In this document: in pieces, positions 8,260 through 15,315 of the stretch | How the letters are laid out: the number at the start of each line of letters is the position of its first letter | How positions within the stretch are numbered: the stretch's first letter is position 1 | Assembly: GCF_018413525.1 (NCBI RefSeq) | Contig: NZ_JAHCDD010000051.1 | Span: 1-42,592 of the forward strand | Source: Acidovorax sp. CCYZU-2555 | GTDB taxonomy: Bacteria > Pseudomonadota > Gammaproteobacteria > Burkholderiales > Burkholderiaceae_C | Direction of reading: 5' to 3' | Length of the DNA stretch: 42,592 nucleotides | Translations under genes and position numbers: made by a program | The notes under the pieces: model-generated | The model's database searches: none | The model's input: only the letters and a program-made list of their open reading frames with translations | What the model was told of the DNA's origin: nothing

Positions 8260-8961
8260 TCAGCTGGCCTTTCCCGTGGGAAACAGCGCCGGCTTGGCCG
8301 TATAGCTCTCGGGGAACAATTTCTTCAAGTCTTCGATCTTGGGAAGGTCGTTGATCATGATGTACGGCTGGCCGGGGTGCAGCGTCAGATAGTTCTGGTG
8401 GTAGTCCTCGGCCAGATAGAACGGCTTGGATGACTCTATGGTGGTCGCTATCGGCTTGCCGAAGGCCTTGGCCTGATCGAGCTGGGCGATGTAGGCCTTG
8501 GCAATGCGCTCCTGCTCGCTGTTCTGCACGAATACCGTCGAGCGGTACTGGGTGCCGCTGTCGGGGCCCTGGCGATTGAGTTCGGTCGGGTCATGTGCCA
8601 CGGAGAAGTAGATCTGCAGCAGCTTGCCGTAGCTGATCTGCTGCGGGTCGTAGGTGATGCGCACCGACTCCGCATGGCCGGTGCGGCCCGAGCCAATGTC
8701 TTCGTAGCGCGCGGTCTTGGCATCGCCGCCCGCATAGCCCGAGGCCGCATTGCTCACGCCCTTGACATGCTGGAACACGCCTTGCACGCCCCAGAAGCAG
8801 CCGCCGGCGAATACGGCGGTCTCGGCCTTGGCGGTGGACAGCGCCGTGATATCGGCCGCGGGCGCCGCCACCCGGCGCGCAGTTTCCGCGAACGAGGGCA
8901 GGGCCTGCCAAAGCAAGGCCGCTGCGGCCAGGGTGCCGGCCGTCAGGGAGAAGGATTTCAT
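8260..8961 (-). CDS. msrA: Peptide methionine-S-sulfoxide reductase MsrA, exported, single-Cys type
   Basis: A 233-residue MsrA with a cleavable Sec signal (residues 1 to about 25, ending SFAETA), so it should act in the periplasm; most MsrA are cytoplasmic. The catalytic motif GCFWG has Cys55 as the nucleophile, with GYAGG, GHAESVRI, and YHQNYLTLHPGQPYI following in the usual order. Apart from Cys55 I find no other Cys in the chain, so there is no resolving Cys and recycling needs an outside thiol partner. It reduces the S-epimer of methionine sulfoxide. It lies 61 bases downstream of the Met-rich MXKDX gene on the same strand and belongs functionally with the YedY-like enzyme at 9384-10175. 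Confidence 0.93.
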   Translation of the reverse strand: MKSFSLTAGTLAAAALLWQALPSFAETARRVAAPAADITALSTAKAETAVFAGGCFWGVQGVFQHVKGVSNAASGYAGGDAKTARYEDIGSGRTGHAESVRITYDPQQISYGKLLQIYFSVAHDPTELNRQGPDSGTQYRSTVFVQNSEQERIAKAYIAQLDQAKAFGKPIATTIESSKPFYLAEDYHQNYLTLHPGQPYIMINDLPKIEDLKKLFPESYTAKPALFPTGKAS

Positions 8962-9022
8962 GGAAGTTTCCTTGTGCAGGTGGGTGTTGCGCGGCCGGGC
9001 CGCGGCGTGGCGTGGCAGGTGA

Positions 9023-9283
9023 TTACTTGGACATCGCGTCCTTGGACATGCCGTCCTTGGCCATCGAATCCTTTTTCATCGCGTCCTTCTTCATGCCGTC
9101 CTTGGCCATGGAGTCTTTCTTCATCCCATCCTTGGACATCGAATCCTTGCCCATGGCGTCCTTCTTCATGCTGTCCTTGGACATCGAACTTTTGCTGTCC
9201 TTGGCCATGTCGTCGGCGGCGAATGCCGAGGCGCCCGCGAAGGCGATGCAGGTGGCGAGCAGGGTGGTGGTGAGCTTGTTCAT
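9023..9283 (-). CDS. Pentapeptide MXKDX-repeat, methionine-rich periplasmic protein
   Basis: An 86-residue protein: a Sec signal peptide (1-22, ending SAFA) and a 64-residue mature part made almost wholly of MxKD(S/G/A) pentapeptides. I count eleven full units, ten of them in an unbroken row, plus a partial last one, giving 12 Met in 64 residues. The family is known as pentapeptide MXKDX repeat proteins. Dense exposed Met next to methionine sulfoxide reductase genes matches the sacrificial oxidant-scavenger role described for the Met-rich peptide MrpX in Azospira; that role is inferred here. A GGAG ribosome site precedes the ATG at 9283. The coding DNA is itself a 15-bp degenerate tandem repeat (9026-9208), so unit number could change by slippage. 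Confidence 0.92.
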   Translation of the reverse strand: MNKLTTTLLATCIAFAGASAFAADDMAKDSKSSMSKDSMKKDAMGKDSMSKDGMKKDSMAKDGMKKDAMKKDSMAKDGMSKDAMSK

Positions 9284-9322
9284 TTGGATTTTCTCCGTTG
9301 GGTTGTCGTTGTCAAAGATCGA

Positions 9323-9342
9323 CCCGGCTTCGTGAAACCGGG
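9323..9342 (-). terminator. Hairpin between yedY-like and MXKDX genes
   Basis: Read on the minus strand, CCCGGTTTC pairs with GAAGCCGGG (one G-T wobble) around a 3-base loop, giving a stable 9-bp stem. A second GC hairpin lies just upstream (about 9367-9383). The T run after the stem is short (TCGATCTTT), so it may be a weak terminator or an mRNA stability element that sets different levels of the Met-rich peptide and the enzyme genes. Confidence 0.4.
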
Positions 9343-9383
9343 CCCCGCGCTTTCTTCGGCGGCCAAGGGGCGCAAGCCGCCCC

Positions 9384-10175
9384 TCAGCTGCCTCCGAACC
9401 AGTTGTAGCCCTGGTCCTCCCAGTAGCCACCGGAATAGGTGTTGGTGACGAACATCGCCATGATGTGTTTCGGGTTCTTGTAGCCCAGCTTGGTCGGCAT
9501 GCGCAGCTTCATCGGAAAGCCGTACTTGGGCGGCAGCGGCTGGTCGTCGTAGGTCAGCGCCAGCAGCGTCTGCGGGTGCAGGGCGGTGGGCATGTCGATG
9601 CTCGTGAAGTAGTCGTCGGCGCACTTGAAGCCGACATACTTGGCGCTGGTGTCGGCGCCTATATGCCGCAGAAAATCGGCAAAGCGCACGCCGCCCCATT
9701 TGCCTATGGCGCTCCAGCCTTCGACGCAGATATGCCGGGTGATCTGGCTGTCCTGCGGCATGGCGCGCAGCTCGGCCAAGGTCCAGGCATGGCGGTCGGC
9801 GACCATGCCCGTCACTTCCAGCCGGTAGCTGGCTTCGTCCACGACGCGCACTTCGTCTTCGCTGTAGTAGGCGTTGAAAGGAAACGGGCGCGTGATCTGC
9901 GCATCGGTATAGGTGGGCGCGAGCTGCGACGGGTCGAACAGCAGCGCCTGGGCCCGGTCGTTGAGGCGCGAGATCCTGGACAGCGCGGCTTCGACATGGG
10001 CGTCGTCGCTGATGCTGCAGCCCGTGAGCAGCGACAGGCCGCCCAGCGTGAGGGAACGCTGCAAGAAGGCGCGGCGCGCGGGCTGGTCGATTTTCCTGGC
10101 GATCAGCCGCTGGGCTTCGCCCACGGCGGCCGCGCCATCGATGTTCGCCAGCGTCGGGGCTTTGAAGATTTTCAT
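9384..10175 (-). CDS. YedY/MsrP-like molybdopterin-dependent oxidoreductase, Tat lipoprotein
   Basis: A 263-residue sulfite-oxidase-fold enzyme. The N-terminus carries a twin-arginine motif (ARRAFLQRSL, Arg34-Arg35) and a hydrophobic stretch that ends in a lipobox LTGC (Cys53), so it is probably exported folded and anchored by lipid. Cys150 in HICVEGW matches the molybdenum-ligating Cys of YedY. MsrP/YedY enzymes reduce both epimers of protein-bound methionine sulfoxide in the periplasm. Its ATG overlaps the stop of the cytochrome b gene (ATGA), so the two are translationally coupled and the cytochrome is the likely electron donor. The next genes are the MXKDX peptide and msrA. The substrate is inferred from family and context. 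Confidence 0.88.
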   Translation of the reverse strand: MKIFKAPTLANIDGAAAVGEAQRLIARKIDQPARRAFLQRSLTLGGLSLLTGCSISDDAHVEAALSRISRLNDRAQALLFDPSQLAPTYTDAQITRPFPFNAYYSEDEVRVVDEASYRLEVTGMVADRHAWTLAELRAMPQDSQITRHICVEGWSAIGKWGGVRFADFLRHIGADTSAKYVGFKCADDYFTSIDMPTALHPQTLLALTYDDQPLPPKYGFPMKLRMPTKLGYKNPKHIMAMFVTNTYSGGYWEDQGYNWFGGS

Positions 10176-10822
10176 GGTGTCTTGGGCGCGTGGCCGTGAA
10201 TCATCGCCAGCAGCGTGCGCGGCACCAGTGCCACCATCACCAGATGCACGATAAGAAATACAACAATGCCGGCCATGCCAACGAAGTGGATGCGGCGCGC
10301 GAACTCGTAGCCGCCCAGCAGTTCGCGCAGCAGGGGAAACTGCACCGACTTCCACAGCACCAGGCCCGACAGCACGATCACGATCAGGTCCAGCATGACG
10401 AACAGATAGGCGAGCTTTTGCACTTGGTTGTACTGGCGCGCGTCGGCGTGCGAGAGCTTGCCGCGCAGCGCTCCCTTGAGGTCGCGCAGCACGCCGCCAG
10501 GCGTGAGCGGAAAGAACTTGCGCGCCAATCGGCCGCTCAAGAGGTTGAGTGCGAGGTAGAGAATGCCGTTGAAGAACAGCAGCCACATCGCGGCGAAATG
10601 CCATTGGAGCGCGCCGCCCAGCCAGCCCCCCAGCGTGATGGCCGCCGGGAAGGAAAACCCGAACAGCGGCGAGGCATCGTAGATGCGCCAGCCGCTCATC
10701 ACCAGGATCACCACGGCCAGCGCATTGAGCCAATGCGTGATGCGCATCCACAGCGGGTGAATGGTCCGGCTGTCGGCGGGCCGGGCCGGCGCGGCAGAAG
10801 GGGCGATGAGAGTGCGGTTCAT
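10172..10822 (-). CDS. Cytochrome b561/hydrogenase-type membrane cytochrome b (electron donor to the YedY-like enzyme)
   Basis: A 216-residue integral membrane protein with about four transmembrane helices and His residues suited to heme b ligation (HPLWMRITHWLNALAV near the N-terminus, LIVHLVMVAL near the C-terminus). It resembles di-heme cytochrome b subunits of hydrogenases and formate dehydrogenases and does not look like the ferric-reductase-like MsrQ. It likely oxidises membrane quinol and passes electrons to the coupled molybdoenzyme. The ATG at 10822 is chosen as the natural start (MNRTLIAPS). It is divergent from the two-component genes at 10921, with 98 bases between them. Confidence 0.85.
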   Translation of the reverse strand: MNRTLIAPSAAPARPADSRTIHPLWMRITHWLNALAVVILVMSGWRIYDASPLFGFSFPAAITLGGWLGGALQWHFAAMWLLFFNGILYLALNLLSGRLARKFFPLTPGGVLRDLKGALRGKLSHADARQYNQVQKLAYLFVMLDLIVIVLSGLVLWKSVQFPLLRELLGGYEFARRIHFVGMAGIVVFLIVHLVMVALVPRTLLAMIHGHAPKTP

Positions 10823-10920
10823 GGGGCAAATTGTTGGCCGCACCCGATCGCCGATGTATCACGCAAAGTTCAATTAATTGTGATAACTCGAAAACGCGTA
10901 TCGCGAGAAAATGGCAGCCT

Positions 10921-11646
10921 ATGGACACCACCAAGCGCATTCTGATCGTCGAGGACGACCTGCACATCGCGGAGCTTTTGCGCCTGCATCTGCGTGATGA
11001 AGGCTATGCGGTCACGCATGCCGCCGATGGCCATGCGGGCCTGGCCGAACTCGAACGCGGCAGCTGGGATGCGCTGGTGCTCGACCTGATGCTGCCGGGC
11101 ATAGACGGCCTGGAAATCTGCCGCCGCGCGCGCGCCATGGCAAGGTATACGCCCATCATCATCATCAGCGCGCGCTCCAGCGAAGTGCACCGCATCCTGG
11201 GGCTGGAGCTGGGCGCCGACGACTATCTGGCCAAGCCGTTTTCGGTGCTGGAGCTGGTGGCGCGCGTCAAGGCGCTGCTGCGGCGCACCGACGCGCTGGC
11301 GCGCAATGCGCGCCTGGACTCGGGCAGCGTTTGCGTAGGCGAGCTCGACATCGAGCCGCTGGCGCGCGAGGTGCGCGTCCATGGCAAGCTCATCGAGCTG
11401 ACGCCGCGTGAATTCGATCTGCTGTACTTCTTCGCGCGCAGCCCCGGCAAGGTGTTTTCGCGGCTGGACCTGCTCAACCAGGTCTGGGGCTACCAGCATG
11501 AAGGCTACGAGCACACGGTCAACACCCACATCAACCGGCTGCGCATCAAGGTCGAAGCCGATCCCGCGCAGCCGCGGCGCATTCTCACCGTGTGGGGCCA
11601 CGGCTACAAGATGTCGGCCGCGGCCGATGGCGAGGCCGCGCCATGA
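10921..11646 (+). CDS. OmpR/PhoB-family response regulator
   Basis: A 241-residue response regulator: receiver domain (about 5-118) with the acidic pair Glu11-Asp12, phospho-acceptor Asp55 in VLDLMLPG, and Lys in DDYLAKPF; then a C-terminal winged helix (about 140-235, ELTPREFDLLYFFARSPGKV, GYEHTVNTHINRLRIK). The ATG at 10921 fits the normal start (MDTTKRILIVEDD). It overlaps the kinase start by 4 bases. It is divergent from the cytochrome b/YedY-like operon, which is therefore the most likely target; the short AT-rich gap 10823-10920 would hold both promoters. Confidence 0.95.
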   Translation: MDTTKRILIVEDDLHIAELLRLHLRDEGYAVTHAADGHAGLAELERGSWDALVLDLMLPGIDGLEICRRARAMARYTPIIIISARSSEVHRILGLELGADDYLAKPFSVLELVARVKALLRRTDALARNARLDSGSVCVGELDIEPLAREVRVHGKLIELTPREFDLLYFFARSPGKVFSRLDLLNQVWGYQHEGYEHTVNTHINRLRIKVEADPAQPRRILTVWGHGYKMSAAADGEAAP

Positions 11647-13127
11647 TGGCCTGGGCCACGCTGTCCCGGCGCCTGTCGCTGGTCTTCGCGGCCTTGCTGC
11701 TGGTGTGCTGCGGCGCGTCCGTCTGGCTGCAGCTGCGCTCCAACGGCAAGCATGAGCAGGAAGTGATACAGCGCCTGTCTAGCGGGCTGGCCGCGCACAT
11801 CGCGCAGAACGCCGAATTGATGCAGCCCGGAGGGCTCAACCAGCAGGCGGTGAAAGCCTTGTTCGACAAGCTGATGGCGGTCAATCCCAGCGTGGAAGTC
11901 TATGTTCTGGGCCTCGACGGGCGCATCGTCGCCCAGGCCGCGCCGCCGGGCCATCTCAAGCGCGACCGCGTCAACCTGCAGCCGGTGCAGCAGCTGCTCG
12001 CGGGCGCGGCCTTGCCCATCGTGGGCGACGATCCGCGCAGTCCCGATGTGCGCAAGGTGTTCAGCGCCGCGCCTTTGCGTATGAACGGCCGCGATGCGGG
12101 CTATGTCTATGTGGTGTTGCAAGGTGAAGACCACGATGCGCTGGTCGCCAACACGGCGGCCGGCAACGTGCTGCGCACCACGCTGTGGCTGATGGGGCTG
12201 GTGGCCCTGCTGGGCCTGCTCGCGGGCCTGGCCGCGTTTCGCCTCATCACGAGTCCGCTGCGCGAGCTGACGGCCGCGGTCAAGCGCTTTGAAACCGAAG
12301 GCATGGACGCGCTGGAAAGCGAGGCGCCGCGGCTGGCGCGCCTGGCGCAAGGCCATGACGAGATTGCGCTGCTGGGCCAGGCGTTCACGCAGATGACGCA
12401 GCGCATCGCCGAGCAATGGCGCGAGCTGACGCTGCAGGACCAGCAGCGGCGCGAACTGTTCGCCAACATCTCGCACGATCTGCGCACGCCGCTGACATCG
12501 CTGCACGGTTATCTCGAAACCTTGATGCTCAAGGCCGCAACGCTCAGTGAGGCCGAGCGGCGGCGCTATCTGGAAATCGCGCTGGGCCAGAGCCGCAAGG
12601 TCGGGCGACTGGCGCAGGAGGTGTTCGAGCTGGCGCGGCTCGAGTACGGCGTGGTCAAGCCTGAAAAGGAAAATTTCGCGCTCGCCGATCTGGTGCAGGA
12701 CGTGTTCCAGAAGTTCGAGCTGGCCGCGCAAGCGCGCCATCAGCGGCTGCTGCCGGATATCGCTTCCAGCCTGCCGGTGGTGTCCGCCGACCTGGGCATG
12801 ATTGAACGGGTGCTGACCAATCTGCTGGACAACGCCATACGCCACACGCCCATGGGCGGTCAAATCGAAGTGCAGCTGCGCTCTTCAGACACTGGCGTGG
12901 CGGTGCGGATCAGCGATACGGGTGCAGGGATACCGGCCGCCTTGCAGCCGTCGCTGTTCATGCGCCCGGTGTTCGGTTCGCGCTCAGATGGCGCGACCAA
13001 CGGCGGACTGGGCCTGGTGATCGTCAAGCGCATTCTGCAGTTGCACGGCAGCGAGATCCGGCTGGTGCAGCTGCCCGGCAAGGGCGCGGTGTTTTGCTTT
13101 CAGCTCGCGGGCGCTGAAAGCGTCTGA
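11643..13127 (+). CDS. Sensor histidine kinase
   Basis: A 494-residue membrane kinase. The first helix (about 11-30) and second helix (about 178-202) flank a periplasmic sensor domain of about 145 residues. HAMP (about 200-255) follows, then the H-box FANISHDLRTPLTSLHGY with phospho-acceptor His278, the N-box NLLDNAIRHT, and the G boxes ISDTGAGIP and GLGLVIVKRI. The sensor domain itself is not recognised. It partners the overlapping response regulator and, given the neighbours, may sense an envelope oxidant or oxidised methionine. It is convergent with the ZIP transporter gene. Confidence 0.94.
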   Translation: MMAWATLSRRLSLVFAALLLVCCGASVWLQLRSNGKHEQEVIQRLSSGLAAHIAQNAELMQPGGLNQQAVKALFDKLMAVNPSVEVYVLGLDGRIVAQAAPPGHLKRDRVNLQPVQQLLAGAALPIVGDDPRSPDVRKVFSAAPLRMNGRDAGYVYVVLQGEDHDALVANTAAGNVLRTTLWLMGLVALLGLLAGLAAFRLITSPLRELTAAVKRFETEGMDALESEAPRLARLAQGHDEIALLGQAFTQMTQRIAEQWRELTLQDQQRRELFANISHDLRTPLTSLHGYLETLMLKAATLSEAERRRYLEIALGQSRKVGRLAQEVFELARLEYGVVKPEKENFALADLVQDVFQKFELAAQARHQRLLPDIASSLPVVSADLGMIERVLTNLLDNAIRHTPMGGQIEVQLRSSDTGVAVRISDTGAGIPAALQPSLFMRPVFGSRSDGATNGGLGLVIVKRILQLHGSEIRLVQLPGKGAVFCFQLAGAESV

Positions 13128-13153
13128 TGCACATCCAACGCCAGCCGCCGTGC

Positions 13154-14056
13154 TCAGGCCAGCGCGGTGTCGAGCACCATCATCATCACAAAGCCCAACA
13201 TCAGCCCTGCGGTGGCAAAGACTTCGTGGCCCTTGCGGTGCGATTCGGGAATGATTTCGTGGCTGATGACAAACAGCATCGCGCCGGCCGCGAAGCCCAG
13301 GCCCCAGGGCAGCAGCATGGCCGAATGGCCGACGATGGAAGCGCCGACGACGGCGCCTATGGGCTCGACCAGTCCCGATGCCATGCCTATGCCGACCGCA
13401 AGAAGGCGGCCATATCCGGCGGCAAGCAGCGCGGCGGCAACGACAAAGCCTTCGGGCACGTCCTGGATGGCAATGCCTATGGCCAGCGCGTTGGCGCGCA
13501 GGCCTTCGTTGCCCGCGTAGCCCACGCCTATCGCCAGGCCTTCGGGAATGTTGTGCAAGGCGATGGCGATGACAAACAGCCAGGTGCGGCGCAACTGCTG
13601 CGCGCTCGCGCCTTCGCGGCCCTTGATGAAATGTTCGTGCGGCAGCAGCTTGTCCATGGCCAGCAGCGCCAGGCCGCCCAGCAGGATGGCGGCGCCTACC
13701 GAGCCGCTCGCGGCCCAGGCGCTGCCGCCTGCAGCGCGTACGGCGTCCAGGCCGGGAATCACCAGCGAGAACGCGCAGGCCGCGAGCATCACGCCCGCGC
13801 CAAAGCCGAAAAGGGTGTCCTGCAGGCGTTCCGACGGGCGCTGTGCCAGCAGCACGGGCAAGGTGCCCAGCGCCGTGGCCAGCGCGGCGACGCCGCCGGC
13901 GAGCAGCGCGCCGCGCGCCGCCGGATTGTTCTGCAGTCCGTTCCAGACGAGGGCGCACAGCGCCCATAGGCCGAGCACGGAGATCGCCAGCCCGACCCGG
14001 GTCTTGAGCCGCATGCGTTGCGCGCCAGGTGCGGCGCCGGTGCTGGAATCATTCAT
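13154..14056 (-). CDS. ZIP-family divalent metal transporter
   Basis: A 300-residue ZIP permease with about eight membrane helices. The metal-binding helix pair is clear: ALHNIPEGLAIGVG (helix IV motif) and IAIQDVPEGFVVAAAL (helix V motif), with MDKLLPHEHF in the loop between helices III and IV. Bacterial ZIPs (ZupT/GufA) import Zn, Fe or Mn. It is the last gene of a run with sodA, starting 12 bases after the sodA stop, and the operon has a Fur-type box at its head. Manganese supply to the Mn-type superoxide dismutase is therefore an attractive role (inference); zinc is the conservative call. Confidence 0.92.
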   Translation of the reverse strand: MNDSSTGAAPGAQRMRLKTRVGLAISVLGLWALCALVWNGLQNNPAARGALLAGGVAALATALGTLPVLLAQRPSERLQDTLFGFGAGVMLAACAFSLVIPGLDAVRAAGGSAWAASGSVGAAILLGGLALLAMDKLLPHEHFIKGREGASAQQLRRTWLFVIAIALHNIPEGLAIGVGYAGNEGLRANALAIGIAIQDVPEGFVVAAALLAAGYGRLLAVGIGMASGLVEPIGAVVGASIVGHSAMLLPWGLGFAAGAMLFVISHEIIPESHRKGHEVFATAGLMLGFVMMMVLDTALA

Positions 14057-14068
14057 GCGTGTGTCCGA

Positions 14069-14695
14069 TCAGCCTTGCAGTGCCTGAGCGTGGCGGCGAG
14101 CGACTTCGGCCCAGTCAATGACGTTGTAGAACGCTGCGATGTACTCAGGACGACGGTTCTGGTACTTCAGGTAGTACGCATGTTCCCACACATCCAGTCC
14201 GAGGATGGCAGTATTTCCGGAACCGATGCCGACCATGGCCGGGTTGTCCTGGTTGGCGCTGCTTTCGACCGCGAGCTTGCCGGCCTTGTCGACCGTGAGC
14301 CAGGCCCAGCCGCTGCCGAAACGGCTCAGCGCGGCCTTGGTGAATGCTGCCTTGAACGCGTCCAGGCCGCCGAGGTCGGCGTCGATGGCGCGGGCCAGAT
14401 CGCCCGTGGGCTGGCCGCCGCCCTGGGGGGACATGACTTCCCAGAACAGGCTGTGGTTGGCGTGACCGCCGCCGTTGTTGCGCACGGCCGGGCGCAGCGC
14501 TTCGGGCAGGGACTCGACCTGGGCGATCAGTGCGTCGATCGCCAGCTCGGCGTACTCGCTGCCTTCGAGCGCGGCATTGAGGTTGTTCACATAGGTCTGA
14601 TGGTGCTTGGTGTAGTGGATCTCCATCGTCTGCGCGTCGATGTTGGGTTCCAGCGCGTCATAGGCGTAGGCAAGCTTGGGCAGGGTGTAGGGCAT
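14069..14695 (-). CDS. sodA: Superoxide dismutase, Mn-type by residue pattern
   Basis: A 208-residue cytoplasmic superoxide dismutase, with no signal peptide. Metal ligands sit in [10 protein letters not shown] (His26/27 region), [11 protein letters not shown] (His81 region), and [16 protein letters not shown] (Asp and His). The second-shell Gln lies in the C-terminal domain (SANQDNP) and the N-terminal position is Gly (GGGHANH), the pattern of E. coli MnSOD as opposed to FeSOD; the protein also matches SodA along its length ([20 protein letters not shown]). It is preceded by a small helical protein gene and followed by the ZIP gene. A Fur-type box upstream of the first gene suggests induction on iron limitation, when MnSOD replaces iron enzymes. 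Confidence 0.95.
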   Translation of the reverse strand: MPYTLPKLAYAYDALEPNIDAQTMEIHYTKHHQTYVNNLNAALEGSEYAELAIDALIAQVESLPEALRPAVRNNGGGHANHSLFWEVMSPQGGGQPTGDLARAIDADLGGLDAFKAAFTKAALSRFGSGWAWLTVDKAGKLAVESSANQDNPAMVGIGSGNTAILGLDVWEHAYYLKYQNRRPEYIAAFYNVIDWAEVARRHAQALQG

Positions 14696-14740
14696 CGTAG
14701 TCCGTCTTTGGGGGTGAAGAAACTGGGAGGGCAGCCCGGG

Positions 14741-15232
14741 TCAATGCAGCTGCGCCGGCGTGATGGGACTGGCCAGGGTTTGGCTGACCAGGAGTTGGGG
14801 GCCATGCGCGGCCAGGTGTTGAATCAGGGCCGCATGCGTTTCGCGCCGATGGCGGCTCGCGGCGATGCGCAGTGATGTGGGCAGGGTTTCGTCTTGCAGT
14901 GTCGTCAGCAGTTCGTCGTGCGCGCGGCACAGGCATTCGGCCGCAGCGCCGCCTTGGTCGGTGGCGAGGTAGGCGTCGGCAAGATTGAGGTGGCTCACGA
15001 CAAAGGCCGCGACCCGGTCGTCGTCGGTGCCGGCGTCTGCATCGGCGGCAAACAGTTGCTGCGCGATGGCGAGCGCCTGCTGATGCAGGGCCGTGGCTTG
15101 CATGGGCTGATGGTTGCGGCTGGCCTGTACGCCGGCGCGCGTGAACTGCTTCCATTGCGCGAGCAGCGGGGTATTGCAAGGCACGATGGGATCGGCGGGG
15201 GAAAGGCTTGCTGGCAGAAGTCTTTCATTCAT
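14741..15232 (-). CDS. Hypothetical helical (TPR-like) protein upstream of sodA
   Basis: A 163-residue soluble protein, not recognised by name. It is rich in Ala, Leu and His and looks all-helical, with two or three TPR-like helix pairs (LLAQWKQFTRAGVQASRNHQ, then VSHLNLADAYLATDQGGAAA). It is the first gene after the Fur-type box and precedes sodA by 45 bases. In pseudomonads an uncharacterised orfX also precedes sodA in a Fur-controlled operon, so the position is notable, though I cannot claim homology. The ATG at 15232 is very close to a GCAGG ribosome-like site, so the exact start is uncertain. Confidence 0.7.
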   Translation of the reverse strand: MNERLLPASLSPADPIVPCNTPLLAQWKQFTRAGVQASRNHQPMQATALHQQALAIAQQLFAADADAGTDDDRVAAFVVSHLNLADAYLATDQGGAAAECLCRAHDELLTTLQDETLPTSLRIAASRHRRETHAALIQHLAAHGPQLLVSQTLASPITPAQLH

Positions 15233-15245
15233 CCTGCAGATATTA

Positions 15246-15258
15246 AATGAGAATCATT
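15246..15258. promoter_or_regulatory. Fur box upstream of the orfX-sodA-ZIP operon
   Basis: AATGAGAATCATT matches the 13-base core of the Fur consensus (AATGATAATCATT) at 12 positions and is centred about 20 bases upstream of the first start codon. Iron-loaded Fur would repress the operon, so that MnSOD and the metal transporter are made when iron is scarce. Confidence 0.7.
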
Positions 15259-15315
15259 CCTGAAGTAAAGCCCATTTGACCGACATTGACATCGGCGGTT
15301 TTCATGTTCGCCGCC

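Noticed and set aside
9026..9208. Repeat array that could be mistaken for CRISPR or a minisatellite
   Set aside because: It is an in-frame coding repeat of the MXKDX protein with a signal peptide and ribosome site.
14069..14695. Naming the superoxide dismutase as iron-type sodB
   Set aside because: The second-shell Gln is in the C-terminal NQD position and the N-terminal position is Gly, as in MnSOD.
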